Part shown: positions 6,794 to 13,815 of the stretch, one piece after another
Numbering within the stretch: position 1 is the stretch's first letter
Layout: every line of letters starts with the position of its first letter
From: CBDUBU01 sp965365465
GTDB lineage: Bacteria; Bacteroidota; Rhodothermia; Rhodothermales; DASSAV01
Length of the DNA stretch: 14,709 nucleotides
Assembly: GCA_965365465.1 (NCBI GenBank)
Contig: CBDUBU010000076.1
Span: forward strand, 1-14,709
Reading direction: 5' to 3'
Made by a program: the position numbers and the translations under genes
Notes under the pieces: model-generated
Database searches by the model: none
What the model saw: the letters and a program-made list of their open reading frames with translations, nothing else
What the model was told of the DNA's origin: nothing

Positions 6794-8677
6794 TCACTTG
6801 AGCAGCAGCATGGTGCGCGCAATCACGCGCTCCTCTGTCTCCATTCTGTATACATATACTCCGGAGGGAAGGGATCTTCCTGATGCATCCGTGCTGTTCC
6901 ACTGGACTTCGTGAGTCCCGGCGGGTTGGGAGCCGTTTACAAGGACGGCTACCTGTGCTCCCAGAAGGTTGTAGATAGAGATTCTTACATGGCCAGCCTG
7001 AGAGAGGTTGTACCGAATGGTGGTGGTCGGGTTGAAAGGATTGGGATAGTTGTCCAATTCAGAAGGCAGGATAGGAGGCGGCAGCACCTCATCTCCGATG
7101 CCTGGAATAATATGTTGCCGCGAAAAGGCTGATCCTGTCATGCTGTGATCCACAGATTGAACGCTCCAGTAGTACGACCTCTTTGGATCCACTCCGGAAA
7201 TGACCCACTGTAGATTCCGCCCGGCGTTTCCCGGCAATGGCACAAGACGTAGACCGTTTGCCTGGGATAGAGGAGAAAGTACATTCGAAGCACCTGAACG
7301 AGTGCCGACCCTCAAGTTATAGGTGATCCCTTTCGAGGGTGTCGTATCGTCGGTAGAGGGATACCATTCCAGCGTCAATGTATCGCCGACTCTCCGGGCG
7401 CGAAGCCCTGTTGGAGGAGAGGGGGCCTGATTGATAATGTCGCGTAAATCTGGAGGCGCCTTGCCAACCCGGGTGTTGTTTCGGTAGTACAGGAATTTGA
7501 AAGAAGAGGGTTCCTCAGAAAGCGACTGCCCTGTCATGAGCAAATCAAGATCACCGTCACGGTCAAGATCACCTGTGGCAATGGCTCCGTACCAGAGGGC
7601 AGACAGTTCCATCACCGTTTCATCAAACGCTCCGTTCGTGTTGGGGAGAAGCTTCATGGACGTGCTGCCGGATTCCGAGACGCCCAGAAGGATGTCCAGA
7701 TCGCCGTCATTGTCAAAATCTAACCACTCTCCGTAATAGGCTGTAGAAAGGGTATTCCCTACATGAACAAAAACGCCGTCCTCGTTTCTGTAGATGCCGG
7801 TAGGTGCAGTTGTTTCTCTGTTAGCTCCGGGCCGGCCGACGACAAGCACATCCAGGTCGCCATCATTGTCGTAATCTCCCCAGCGAATGACACCCTCGAG
7901 GGATCCGGGAAAGCGCGCCTGTGCATCGGCAAACACTTTCCCGCGTTCGTTTCGGAAAAGATACGTAGCGGGAGAACCCGGGAAGGTCCGGTGCATGACG
8001 AGCACATCAAAGTCGCCGTCGCTATCGTAGTCTCCCCAGGTCACAGTGCCGTTATTGATTTCAGGAAGGCCCAGTTTAACCTCAGTGAACCGGTCGGTGC
8101 CATCATTCCGGTAAATAACCGTTTTATTGCGGCCCGTGCTCAGCACATCCAGGTCGCCATCGTTATCGTAGTCAAAAAGTGCGGCAGACGCCGTGTTGAT
8201 GATTTCAACGAACGCGACATCCTGAGAGGATCCCTGAAACTTGCTTACAGGCACGTGGGAAAAAAGGAAGTTCCCATTGTTCTTGTAGATAGCGATGCCT
8301 GTGTTGCCGGCTACCAGGACATCTACGTCGTTGTCATTATCATAATCTCCCAGAGCAACTGATGCGGCGCGGACATCCGAAATGTAGGTTCGAACCTCTG
8401 GCAAGGCAGCTTGTGCATCTGTAAATACGGGTGCGCCATTCTCCTCAGAAAGTCCGTCGTTTCTGTAGATTCTTGCCGTTCTGGCGGCGTTTGCTGCTTC
8501 GCTGCCAGATATGAAAACGTCAAGGTCGCCATCCCCATCGAAATCAGCCAGTCTCATCGAGCCAAGAATGCTGGGACGGATAGAAGTGGGGAGCAGCGTG
8601 AAGGGCTGTGAAGAAGCAGGTAAATGAACTGCGGTGAGCAGAAGCAAGAAAACTGTAGCCGCAAACGGGTACTTCAT
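6794..8677 (-). CDS. Secreted FG-GAP/VCBS-repeat protein with fibronectin-III-like domain and T9SS sorting tail
   Basis: A signal peptide (MKYPFAATVFLLLLTAVHLP, cleavage near ASSQ at 21-24) directs this 627-residue protein through Sec. Seven calcium-loop repeats of the form G-D-Y/F-D-x-D-x-D-x-D-(V/I/L)-L lie at about residues 44-54, 110-120, 168-178, 214-224, 266-278, 319-329 and 369-379. Such repeats build a beta-propeller like the integrin-alpha head. The DxDxDG core is kept in six; the second reads DYDNDNDVD, with Asn for the central Gly. Residues about 418-525 resemble a fibronectin-III domain. Residues 541-627 (starting LDNYPNPFNPTTTIRY and ending SGVYVYRMETEE...RTMLLLK) are a type A T9SS C-terminal sorting domain, so the protein should be exported across the outer membrane and anchored or released. 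It follows the TonB receptor by 138 bases and may share its transcript. Its ligand is unknown. Confidence 0.94.
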   Translation of the reverse strand: MKYPFAATVFLLLLTAVHLPASSQPFTLLPTSIRPSILGSMRLADFDGDGDLDVFISGSEAANAARTARIYRNDGLSEENGAPVFTDAQAALPEVRTYISDVRAASVALGDYDNDNDVDVLVAGNTGIAIYKNNGNFLFSHVPVSKFQGSSQDVAFVEIINTASAALFDYDNDGDLDVLSTGRNKTVIYRNDGTDRFTEVKLGLPEINNGTVTWGDYDSDGDFDVLVMHRTFPGSPATYLFRNERGKVFADAQARFPGSLEGVIRWGDYDNDGDLDVLVVGRPGANRETTAPTGIYRNEDGVFVHVGNTLSTAYYGEWLDFDNDGDLDILLGVSESGSTSMKLLPNTNGAFDETVMELSALWYGAIATGDLDRDGDLDLLMTGQSLSEEPSSFKFLYYRNNTRVGKAPPDLRDIINQAPSPPTGLRARRVGDTLTLEWYPSTDDTTPSKGITYNLRVGTRSGASNVLSPLSQANGLRLVPLPGNAGRNLQWVISGVDPKRSYYWSVQSVDHSMTGSAFSRQHIIPGIGDEVLPPPILPSELDNYPNPFNPTTTIRYNLSQAGHVRISIYNLLGAQVAVLVNGSQPAGTHEVQWNSTDASGRSLPSGVYVYRMETEERVIARTMLLLK

Positions 8678-8772
8678 GTGTGTGCTGGGATGGTCGCTGT
8701 GCGCTCAGTTATCCGCGAATCATAATCGAGGGTGATAATGTTAATACACGCAAACTTGCCTAAATGATGAAC

Positions 8773-8793
8773 ATGGCAGAAAAAACGTGCCAT
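8773..8793 (-). other. Small stem-loop between the receptor and FG-GAP genes
   Basis: ATGGCA (8773-8778) and TGCCAT (8788-8793) form a 6-bp stem with a 9-base loop. On the minus strand the loop carries a run of T residues rather than the 3' flank, so this is not a standard terminator. It sits just after the receptor stop codon and could be an mRNA 3'-end or intercistronic stability element. The rest of the 8678-8815 gap shows nothing definite. Confidence 0.25.
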
Positions 8794-8815
8794 ATCAGTC
8801 AGGAAGGAGTCATTG

Positions 8816-11695
8816 CTACCATCGCAGGCGAAGTGCGACAGAGGGCATTCGTGGAAGGAGTGTACGAGGTATGATTTTGGGGGTCGGCGTTTCGCTTCCT
8901 GTGCTGCTTGATGTTTTCTCCGGATCGATTTCAAGCCTCCAATCGGCTTCATTGGCTCGATTGAGCGCATTTAATACATCCACACGTACTTGCAGCGCCG
9001 CCGGGCCGAGGACATGGGTATAAGCCATACCCATGTCCAGTTGATAGAATGGCTTCAGTTTGTGATCGTAAGGCTTTCGGAAGTCATAGGGACCGTACAC
9101 CGGGTCCTGTGTAAGGGTAGTCGCAGGTATATAGTCGTAGTATGCCTGTCTGAAAGCCCACGTTCGGCCCCATGCCCCATGCCAGCGCACCGTCATCGTA
9201 AATTGTGGGCTGGGTATCCAGTCCAGTGCAAGTTCCAGCCGGTGCGGCTCTCCCCATGGCACAGGCTCATACTTCGGCAGAGAAACCTGTTGCGATTCGG
9301 AGTAGGCCCCTGAATTTACTTCCTCACTGTATCTGCGAAGCATATTTCGCGTTCGCATGGCCTTGCTGTATTCGTAACGGGCGAGCATCCGCGTTTGAGG
9401 ACCCATTCGCTCTATCTTCAATGCGCCGCCGTAGGAATATCCTTTTTCATTGCTCAGAAAAGCTGATTGAACCCTGGCTGTCGAGTCGCCGGGTTCGTCT
9501 GCAAGCTCCCAGAGGGCTTGATAGTCAATGTCGAGGAGGTGGGTTTGCTTCTTGTAATAGGTTTCCAGTCTCAAATCCCATGAACCAGAGGGATTCCAGC
9601 GCAAGGCTCCCGCTACATGATAAGCTTTGGGAGGGCGCACCGTGGAGTCGACCGGGAGCCAGAAGCGGATGGAAGAAAGCAGCGCACTCGGACTAAAGCT
9701 GCTGACGCTGAACTGGTTGACAAACTGACGATACAGCCCCGCTGCTCCTTGCAAAGACCATGTTCCCAGCGAACCGCTGTTCTGATCGTACTGAATTTCA
9801 AAGCGGGGCTCTGCATAGAAAGTCCCTTGCTGCGAAAGGATCGTTGCACGCGATCCTAGTCGCATGGTAATATGCTCACCCAGGGTGGTTTTTTCTTCAC
9901 CCATAAAAGCAAGGCGCCAGCCGGAGGCGGCCAGGAAAATTGGAACATAGGAGACATCTTCGATGCTGAAGCGGTGCTCCGTTCCGGCTGCTTCGACACC
10001 TAATTGAACATAGTGGTTTTTTCCCGGAGAGAAATCCAGCGTTGATTCCAGCGCCACCTCACGAATCCGGTTGCCATCGTCTGTTGGTTTCAAATCTTTT
10101 ATCTGACGAAGGGGGATTGGGCCGTCCGGTGTCGGATAAACGACAGTGGATCCGACAGGAGCATTGTAACCGTGTGTAAGGAGATACTGACTGCCTCGAA
10201 GTTTTATGCTATAAAAGGCGCGAGATCCCAGGAGGCTTGAATAACGGATCTGGCCCAGGGAGTTCACCCACTGATAGTTATCACGGCTAGGAACCCCCGA
10301 ACTGTCGCTGTCTGCGCTTCCGGCTACGGCATCAACGTTTTGCCTCGGAGCCTGGTCGGGATCACCCAGCGACACAGAGATCTGGTTTCCATTGATCTGA
10401 TTCCATCCGCGATAGGCGGAAGCGTAGATGCTGCGGCCTGCACTCAGGCGGAGGCGTGCGGCGGCATGAAAATCATTGAATCCAAATTCGGGGTCATTGA
10501 TAGGAATAAGCAGTGTATCCAGTAACCCCGCTGTCACTGGATCAAGCTGGATTCTGTCTTTCTGCGCCAGCGCTGAAAATCGCAAAAGAAACAGATCCGG
10601 CGTATTCCATTCGCGGAGAAGGTTGTAAAGCGGCGAATAGAGATGAGACGGGTAGACGCCCCATATCCCTGTCCGGATCGCCGTCATAAACTGTCCGGAT
10701 ACGCCATCAGGGTTGCCGATCTCAGCTTGAAAACGTCCGTTGAAGCTTAGCGGGTCCACCTGGACATCCATCGTATATCCATCAGCGCGTCCGAGCGCGT
10801 GCTCTGCGGCAATTACTCCTGAAAGATGGCTGCCCTGTGGCGCGCCGAATCCGGCTTTGTAAAGAGTGATTTTCTGAAGCGCAAACGGGTTAAAAGCTCC
10901 CAGCAAACCCCGGAGGTGGACCGGCTCAAACAGCGGGACCCCATCAAGGCGGAATTGATGCTCTCCGGACTCCCCTCCCTGAACGTGTACGTCCGCCATA
11001 GCATCGCCAACCTGGACCCCCATCAACTGGTTAAGCCCACGCAGCAGGTCGGTCTCTGCAAGCGTATGTCTGAAACCAGACGTGTTGTTGTACCAGAGTT
11101 CGCTTGCAGCATCCTGGTCTTTCACGCTGCGGGTGTCTTCCACGATCAGTGGCGCAATGTACAGCGAAACAGGCTCCAGCGAGATCTTAAGTTCGGTATG
11201 TTCTGCCGGTCTGACCTGCACGGTGTCGGTCTGAACCCCATAGCCAAGATAGGTAGCCATGATGCGATAGCGGCCGGGCCGAATCTGGGCAAAATTGAAA
11301 AGACCGGTCGCATCGGTCGCTGTGCCGGAGGAAACATCAGCAAGCAGCACATGAGCGAAAGGTAAAGGTTCTCCGGTGGTCTGGTCCAGCACCACACCTC
11401 CAACACTACCCGGAGCCGGAATCAACGTGCGGGCAGGCGTCAGGACATAGGTTCCTGAGCGCAGCCGGTGAAATTCGAGGCGTGTGCCTTGAAGCAACTC
11501 CCGCAAGAGCGCCTCCGGAGGGCCAGGCCGAAGGATGAAGCTGGTATACTCGTTTGCAACCAGGTCAGGGTCCCACAGTAAGTCAATGTGAACAGATGCC
11601 TGGAACTCAATAAGCACTTCGCCAAGCGGGCGACGATCATTGCTGTTCAGCCTGTTTTCTCCCTGTTGAGCGTAAGACGAGTATACTGGAATCAA
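8816..11695 (-). CDS. TonB-dependent outer-membrane receptor with STN signalling domain (start uncertain)
   Basis: This is an outer-membrane active transporter powered by TonB. After a signal peptide come an STN domain (residues about 22-87, RPLGEVLIEFQASVHIDLLW... to GTYVLTP), a carboxypeptidase-regulatory-like beta domain (about 97-175, GGVVLDQTTGEPLPFAHVLL), a plug (about 190-320, including VHVQGGESGEHQFRLDGVPL), and a long beta-barrel ending in the typical aromatic terminus ALRLRW. STN contacts FecR-type anti-sigma factors in known systems, and a sigma/FecR pair lies directly upstream. The start given is the first canonical codon in the frame, a TTG, but it falls inside the signal peptide. 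The frame stays open upstream to a TGA at 11819-11821 and encodes VTSRYPVIRTFAVLITGAF, completing a normal signal peptide, with no ATG/GTG/TTG. The true start is probably near 11761 (ATA) or 11779 (CTG). The substrate is unknown; no SusD partner is present. Confidence 0.93.
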   Translation of the reverse strand: MIPVYSSYAQQGENRLNSNDRRPLGEVLIEFQASVHIDLLWDPDLVANEYTSFILRPGPPEALLRELLQGTRLEFHRLRSGTYVLTPARTLIPAPGSVGGVVLDQTTGEPLPFAHVLLADVSSGTATDATGLFNFAQIRPGRYRIMATYLGYGVQTDTVQVRPAEHTELKISLEPVSLYIAPLIVEDTRSVKDQDAASELWYNNTSGFRHTLAETDLLRGLNQLMGVQVGDAMADVHVQGGESGEHQFRLDGVPLFEPVHLRGLLGAFNPFALQKITLYKAGFGAPQGSHLSGVIAAEHALGRADGYTMDVQVDPLSFNGRFQAEIGNPDGVSGQFMTAIRTGIWGVYPSHLYSPLYNLLREWNTPDLFLLRFSALAQKDRIQLDPVTAGLLDTLLIPINDPEFGFNDFHAAARLRLSAGRSIYASAYRGWNQINGNQISVSLGDPDQAPRQNVDAVAGSADSDSSGVPSRDNYQWVNSLGQIRYSSLLGSRAFYSIKLRGSQYLLTHGYNAPVGSTVVYPTPDGPIPLRQIKDLKPTDDGNRIREVALESTLDFSPGKNHYVQLGVEAAGTEHRFSIEDVSYVPIFLAASGWRLAFMGEEKTTLGEHITMRLGSRATILSQQGTFYAEPRFEIQYDQNSGSLGTWSLQGAAGLYRQFVNQFSVSSFSPSALLSSIRFWLPVDSTVRPPKAYHVAGALRWNPSGSWDLRLETYYKKQTHLLDIDYQALWELADEPGDSTARVQSAFLSNEKGYSYGGALKIERMGPQTRMLARYEYSKAMRTRNMLRRYSEEVNSGAYSESQQVSLPKYEPVPWGEPHRLELALDWIPSPQFTMTVRWHGAWGRTWAFRQAYYDYIPATTLTQDPVYGPYDFRKPYDHKLKPFYQLDMGMAYTHVLGPAALQVRVDVLNALNRANEADWRLEIDPEKTSSSTGSETPTPKIIPRTLLPRMPSVALRLRW
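9010..9038 (-). repeat. Perfect 12-bp inverted repeat inside the receptor gene
   Basis: GGACATGGGTAT (9010-9021) and ATACCCATGTCC (9027-9038) are exact reverse complements around a 5-base loop (AAGCC on the plus strand). It covers roughly codons 886-895 of the receptor and encodes DMGMAYTHV. It would form a very stable mRNA hairpin near the end of the coding sequence. Confidence 0.9.
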
Positions 11696-11926
11696 AGCGC
11701 AGAAGGCGCCTGTGATCAGAACAGCAAACGTCCTTATAACTGGATATCTGGACGTTACTATGTTGAAGACTCGTCGCAGGGTTATAAGACGGTTGTCTCT
11801 GATAAATGCGAAATGCTCTCAGGCCGGCGCTAATCAAACAAGGTCCTGCGCCGCTGCAAAATCAACCTGGACAAAGCGTAAGCTAACCACTTGAAGATTC
11901 TACGCTTCTACCCATTACGGGCGACC

Positions 11927-11955
11927 AAATTACACCCCTCAATGCTAATTGCCAA
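11927..11955 (-). promoter_or_regulatory. Candidate promoter of the receptor gene
   Basis: On the minus strand TTGGCA (11955-11950) and TAATTT (11932-11927) are separated by exactly 17 bases, a fair match to a sigma-70 promoter. The start site would be near 11920. Position fits well: it is after the fecR terminator and before the receptor. The upstream ECF sigma factor may instead use an unrecognised motif. Confidence 0.4.
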
Positions 11956-12036
11956 GTCAAATAGAAGGGACAGTGTAAAGACCTTTCAAAATAAAACCAG
12001 AATAAAGCAGATGTGGTGAGGGGACGCATGAAATAG

Positions 12037-12076
12037 AAAAAAGCAGGCAGGGAAGCCGTCGCGCTCCCCTGCCTGC
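12037..12076 (-). terminator. Strong intrinsic terminator after fecR
   Basis: On the minus strand GCAGGCAGGG pairs perfectly with CCCTGCCTGC (stem 12043-12076, with a further G-T and A-T pair inside), and six T residues follow (12042-12037). It lies 55 bases after the fecR stop and separates the sigma/fecR transcript from the receptor gene. Confidence 0.92.
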
Positions 12077-12130
12077 AATCAGACCTGCAGACCACGCAAC
12101 ACCCAAAGCATGGCCTAAATATGGAATTGC

Positions 12131-13156
12131 TTACCTGGAACCGGCCTCGTATAGCTCAAAGCCGCCGGGGATGCTCCTGAACTGATAGCGATTATAGCCG
12201 CCGCTCAGGTCGTTAAGAACTGAGGCAGCACTCTCCGGATTCTCATTGATGTAGGAAAGGGATTCTTCCAGCAGATACAGGTATTCCGGAGAAACCTTTA
12301 TCTGAACGCCAAAACGGTGTTCCACCTCGGAAAGAATTACCTCAAGCGGCTGATTGACTAAAAAGAACTTCCCGGATCGCCACGCAAGGGCATAGTCAAT
12401 ATTGCCTGGCGCAGGAGTCGTAGGTGATAAAGCGCCTGCGCTGAGTTGACTGGATTCGCCCGGCTTTAGCGTCACTGCCTGGGCTTGCGAGGCAGATGAT
12501 GCCAGCTTTACCGCCCCTGATTCGAGGGTTACCTTTGTAGCGGGAGAGCGTTCTTCCTGCCATGCACGAACATTGAACCTTGTTCCAAGCACCGTCACCC
12601 GCGCATTGAAGGTCTGAACGACGAAGGGCGAGCCGCTCTTTTCAACGCTGAAGAAAGCCTCTCCATCCAGTTCAACGGCGCGAACCTGACGCCAGTTAAA
12701 GAATCGTGAATAGGTGAGGGCGGAGCCGCTGTTGAGTTCAACAGTAGACCCATCCGGTAGTTGAACGCCGGCTACTTCTCCCAGAGGAGCCATGACGGAA
12801 ACCGGGCGGAGCGCCAGGGTAAGGCCGATGCCGATCAAAATAACGATACTGGCAGCAATGGCCGTCCAGTACACCATCTGAGGCTTTACAAGGCGCAAAG
12901 GAGAAGGCGGCGTGGAGGTATTGATCTCGCGCTGGAGGTTCGCCCAGATGTTTGCTCCCATGCGCTCAAACACTTCATCGGAAGGTTCAGCCTTCAACAG
13001 GAGGTCGGCGGTTTGCCAGGTACGCATCAAATGCGCCTGTTCATCCGCTTCCTCTTGTGCAATAGCCTCCAGAACATCAGGAGGCAAGGCAGCAGGCTCG
13101 GAGGGGGGGCTGCCCCTGCCGTCCACACCGGATTGGATGAATCGTTTGTTTTTCAT
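12131..13156 (-). CDS. FecR-family anti-sigma factor with C-terminal DUF4974/STN-like domain
   Basis: FecR proteins hold an ECF sigma factor at the inner membrane and release or activate it when a TonB receptor signals. The 341-residue sequence shows a cytoplasmic N-terminal region (1-92) that would bind the sigma factor. One transmembrane helix follows (about 96-116, TAIAASIVILIGIGLTLAL), then a periplasmic FecR beta domain (about 120-215, with LPDGSTVELNSGSALTY, VELDGEAFFSVEKSGSPFVV and VTVLGTRFNVRAW) and a DUF4974 domain (about 258-337, GKFFLVNQPLEVILSEVEHRF), typical of Bacteroidota-type FecR. Its ATG overlaps the sigma factor stop as ATGA, implying translational coupling and matched amounts of the two proteins. 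A strong terminator follows. The target receptor is presumably the STN-bearing one next door. Confidence 0.97.
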   Translation of the reverse strand: MKNKRFIQSGVDGRGSPPSEPAALPPDVLEAIAQEEADEQAHLMRTWQTADLLLKAEPSDEVFERMGANIWANLQREINTSTPPSPLRLVKPQMVYWTAIAASIVILIGIGLTLALRPVSVMAPLGEVAGVQLPDGSTVELNSGSALTYSRFFNWRQVRAVELDGEAFFSVEKSGSPFVVQTFNARVTVLGTRFNVRAWQEERSPATKVTLESGAVKLASSASQAQAVTLKPGESSQLSAGALSPTTPAPGNIDYALAWRSGKFFLVNQPLEVILSEVEHRFGVQIKVSPEYLYLLEESLSYINENPESAASVLNDLSGGYNRYQFRSIPGGFELYEAGSR

Positions 13157-13743
13157 ACTGTGTGTTCAGTTTCAAGAGCACCCAGGCGTTCGCGCAGGTG
13201 CTTCAAAGCCAGCACGATGTGTGTATTTACCGTACGCGGCGTCAAGTCCATAATCTGAGCTATTTCCTCATGGCTGAAACCATGAAAGCGACTGAGCATA
13301 AATGCCTCGCGGCGGCGCTCAGGCATTTCAGCAACCCAGGCTTGCAGACGCTCAGCAAGCAGCGCAGCTTCAACACGCTGGTCGCTTGCCGGCTCATCCT
13401 CATCATTCCACTGGTCTGCCTCGGGGGCTGAGGATTCATAATGTTGCGCTGCGCGGTTGTAATTGAGCGCTACATTGCGAACCATTCTGTACAGCAAAGC
13501 CTTCAGGGAGCGTTCAGCGTCCAACGTTTCACGCACCTGCCAGAGCTTCAGGAAGACATCCTGCACGACATCTTGTGCTGCATCTTCACTTCCCATGAAT
13601 CTCCAGGCATACCGAAGTAGGGGGGCGTGGGTAGCTTGAAACACTTCAGTGAACGCGCCGGTGTCCGAAGCCCTCAGTCTTAGACTCCATCGGGCAAACG
13701 CACTCTCCGGAGCCAAACTCGCATTCTCCGTCTTTAAAATCAT
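13153..13743 (-). CDS. ECF-type RNA polymerase sigma factor
   Basis: This 196-residue sigma-70 family protein has region 2 at about 27-97 (LLRYAWRFMGSEDAAQDVVQ, DVFLKLWQ, ALLYRMVRNVALNYNR), which melts and reads the -10 element. Region 4 lies at about 137-187 (MPERRREAFMLSRF, GFSHEEIAQIMDLTPRTVNT) with a helix-turn-helix for the -35 element. There is no region 1 or 3, as in all ECF factors. It is the Bacteroidota-type sigma that works with FecR, directing transcription of TonB-receptor loci. It has a 29-residue N-terminal extension before region 2, which is ordinary. No Shine-Dalgarno is visible before ATG 13743. It lies 72 bases after the ZIP transporter stop, with an inverted repeat between, so read-through from that gene is possible. 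Confidence 0.97.
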   Translation of the reverse strand: MILKTENASLAPESAFARWSLRLRASDTGAFTEVFQATHAPLLRYAWRFMGSEDAAQDVVQDVFLKLWQVRETLDAERSLKALLYRMVRNVALNYNRAAQHYESSAPEADQWNDEDEPASDQRVEAALLAERLQAWVAEMPERRREAFMLSRFHGFSHEEIAQIMDLTPRTVNTHIVLALKHLRERLGALETEHTV

Positions 13744-13776
13744 TACAGTACAAGTTCACTGTTAAATACACGCGAG

Positions 13777-13804
13777 TCAGGCACAATGATGAATGCGTGC
13801 CTGA
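13777..13804. repeat. Perfect 8-bp inverted repeat between the ZIP and sigma genes
   Basis: TCAGGCAC (13777-13784) and GTGCCTGA (13797-13804) are exact reverse complements with a 12-base spacer. On the minus strand a T-run precedes the stem rather than following it, so it is not a standard intrinsic terminator for the ZIP gene. Its position 33 bases before the sigma start could suit an operator or a leader hairpin. Confidence 0.7.
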
Positions 13805-13815
13805 AAAATCTTGGT

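Larger units (their letters stand above)
11762..12130. other. Leader and spacer between fecR and the receptor gene
   Basis: This stretch has no gene of its own. It contains the fecR terminator at 12037-12076, a sigma-70-like promoter at 11927-11955, and a leader of about 150 bases before the receptor signal peptide. A 70-codon open frame on the minus strand runs through the terminator and is not believable. Confidence 0.5.

Noticed and set aside
7763..8362. A 199-codon open frame on the plus strand opposite the FG-GAP repeats
   Set aside because: It is the antisense of the repeated DxDxDGDxD codons, which rarely create stops in that frame. Its product merely repeats HIQVAIVIVV-like segments with each calcium loop.
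7500..8550. Regularly spaced similar DNA segments suggestive of a repeat array
   Set aside because: They are not CRISPR repeats; they encode the FG-GAP calcium loops, vary at third codon positions and lack uniform spacers.
10826..11365. A 179-codon plus-strand frame opposite the receptor
   Set aside because: It has no recognisable domain or start signal and lies fully antisense to the receptor plug and regulatory domains.
11883..12095. A 70-codon minus-strand frame between fecR and the receptor
   Set aside because: It runs through the fecR terminator stem and the candidate receptor promoter, and has no ribosome binding site.
12761..13258. A 165-codon plus-strand frame opposite fecR and the sigma gene
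   Set aside because: It spans the junction of two well-supported minus-strand genes and has no family features.
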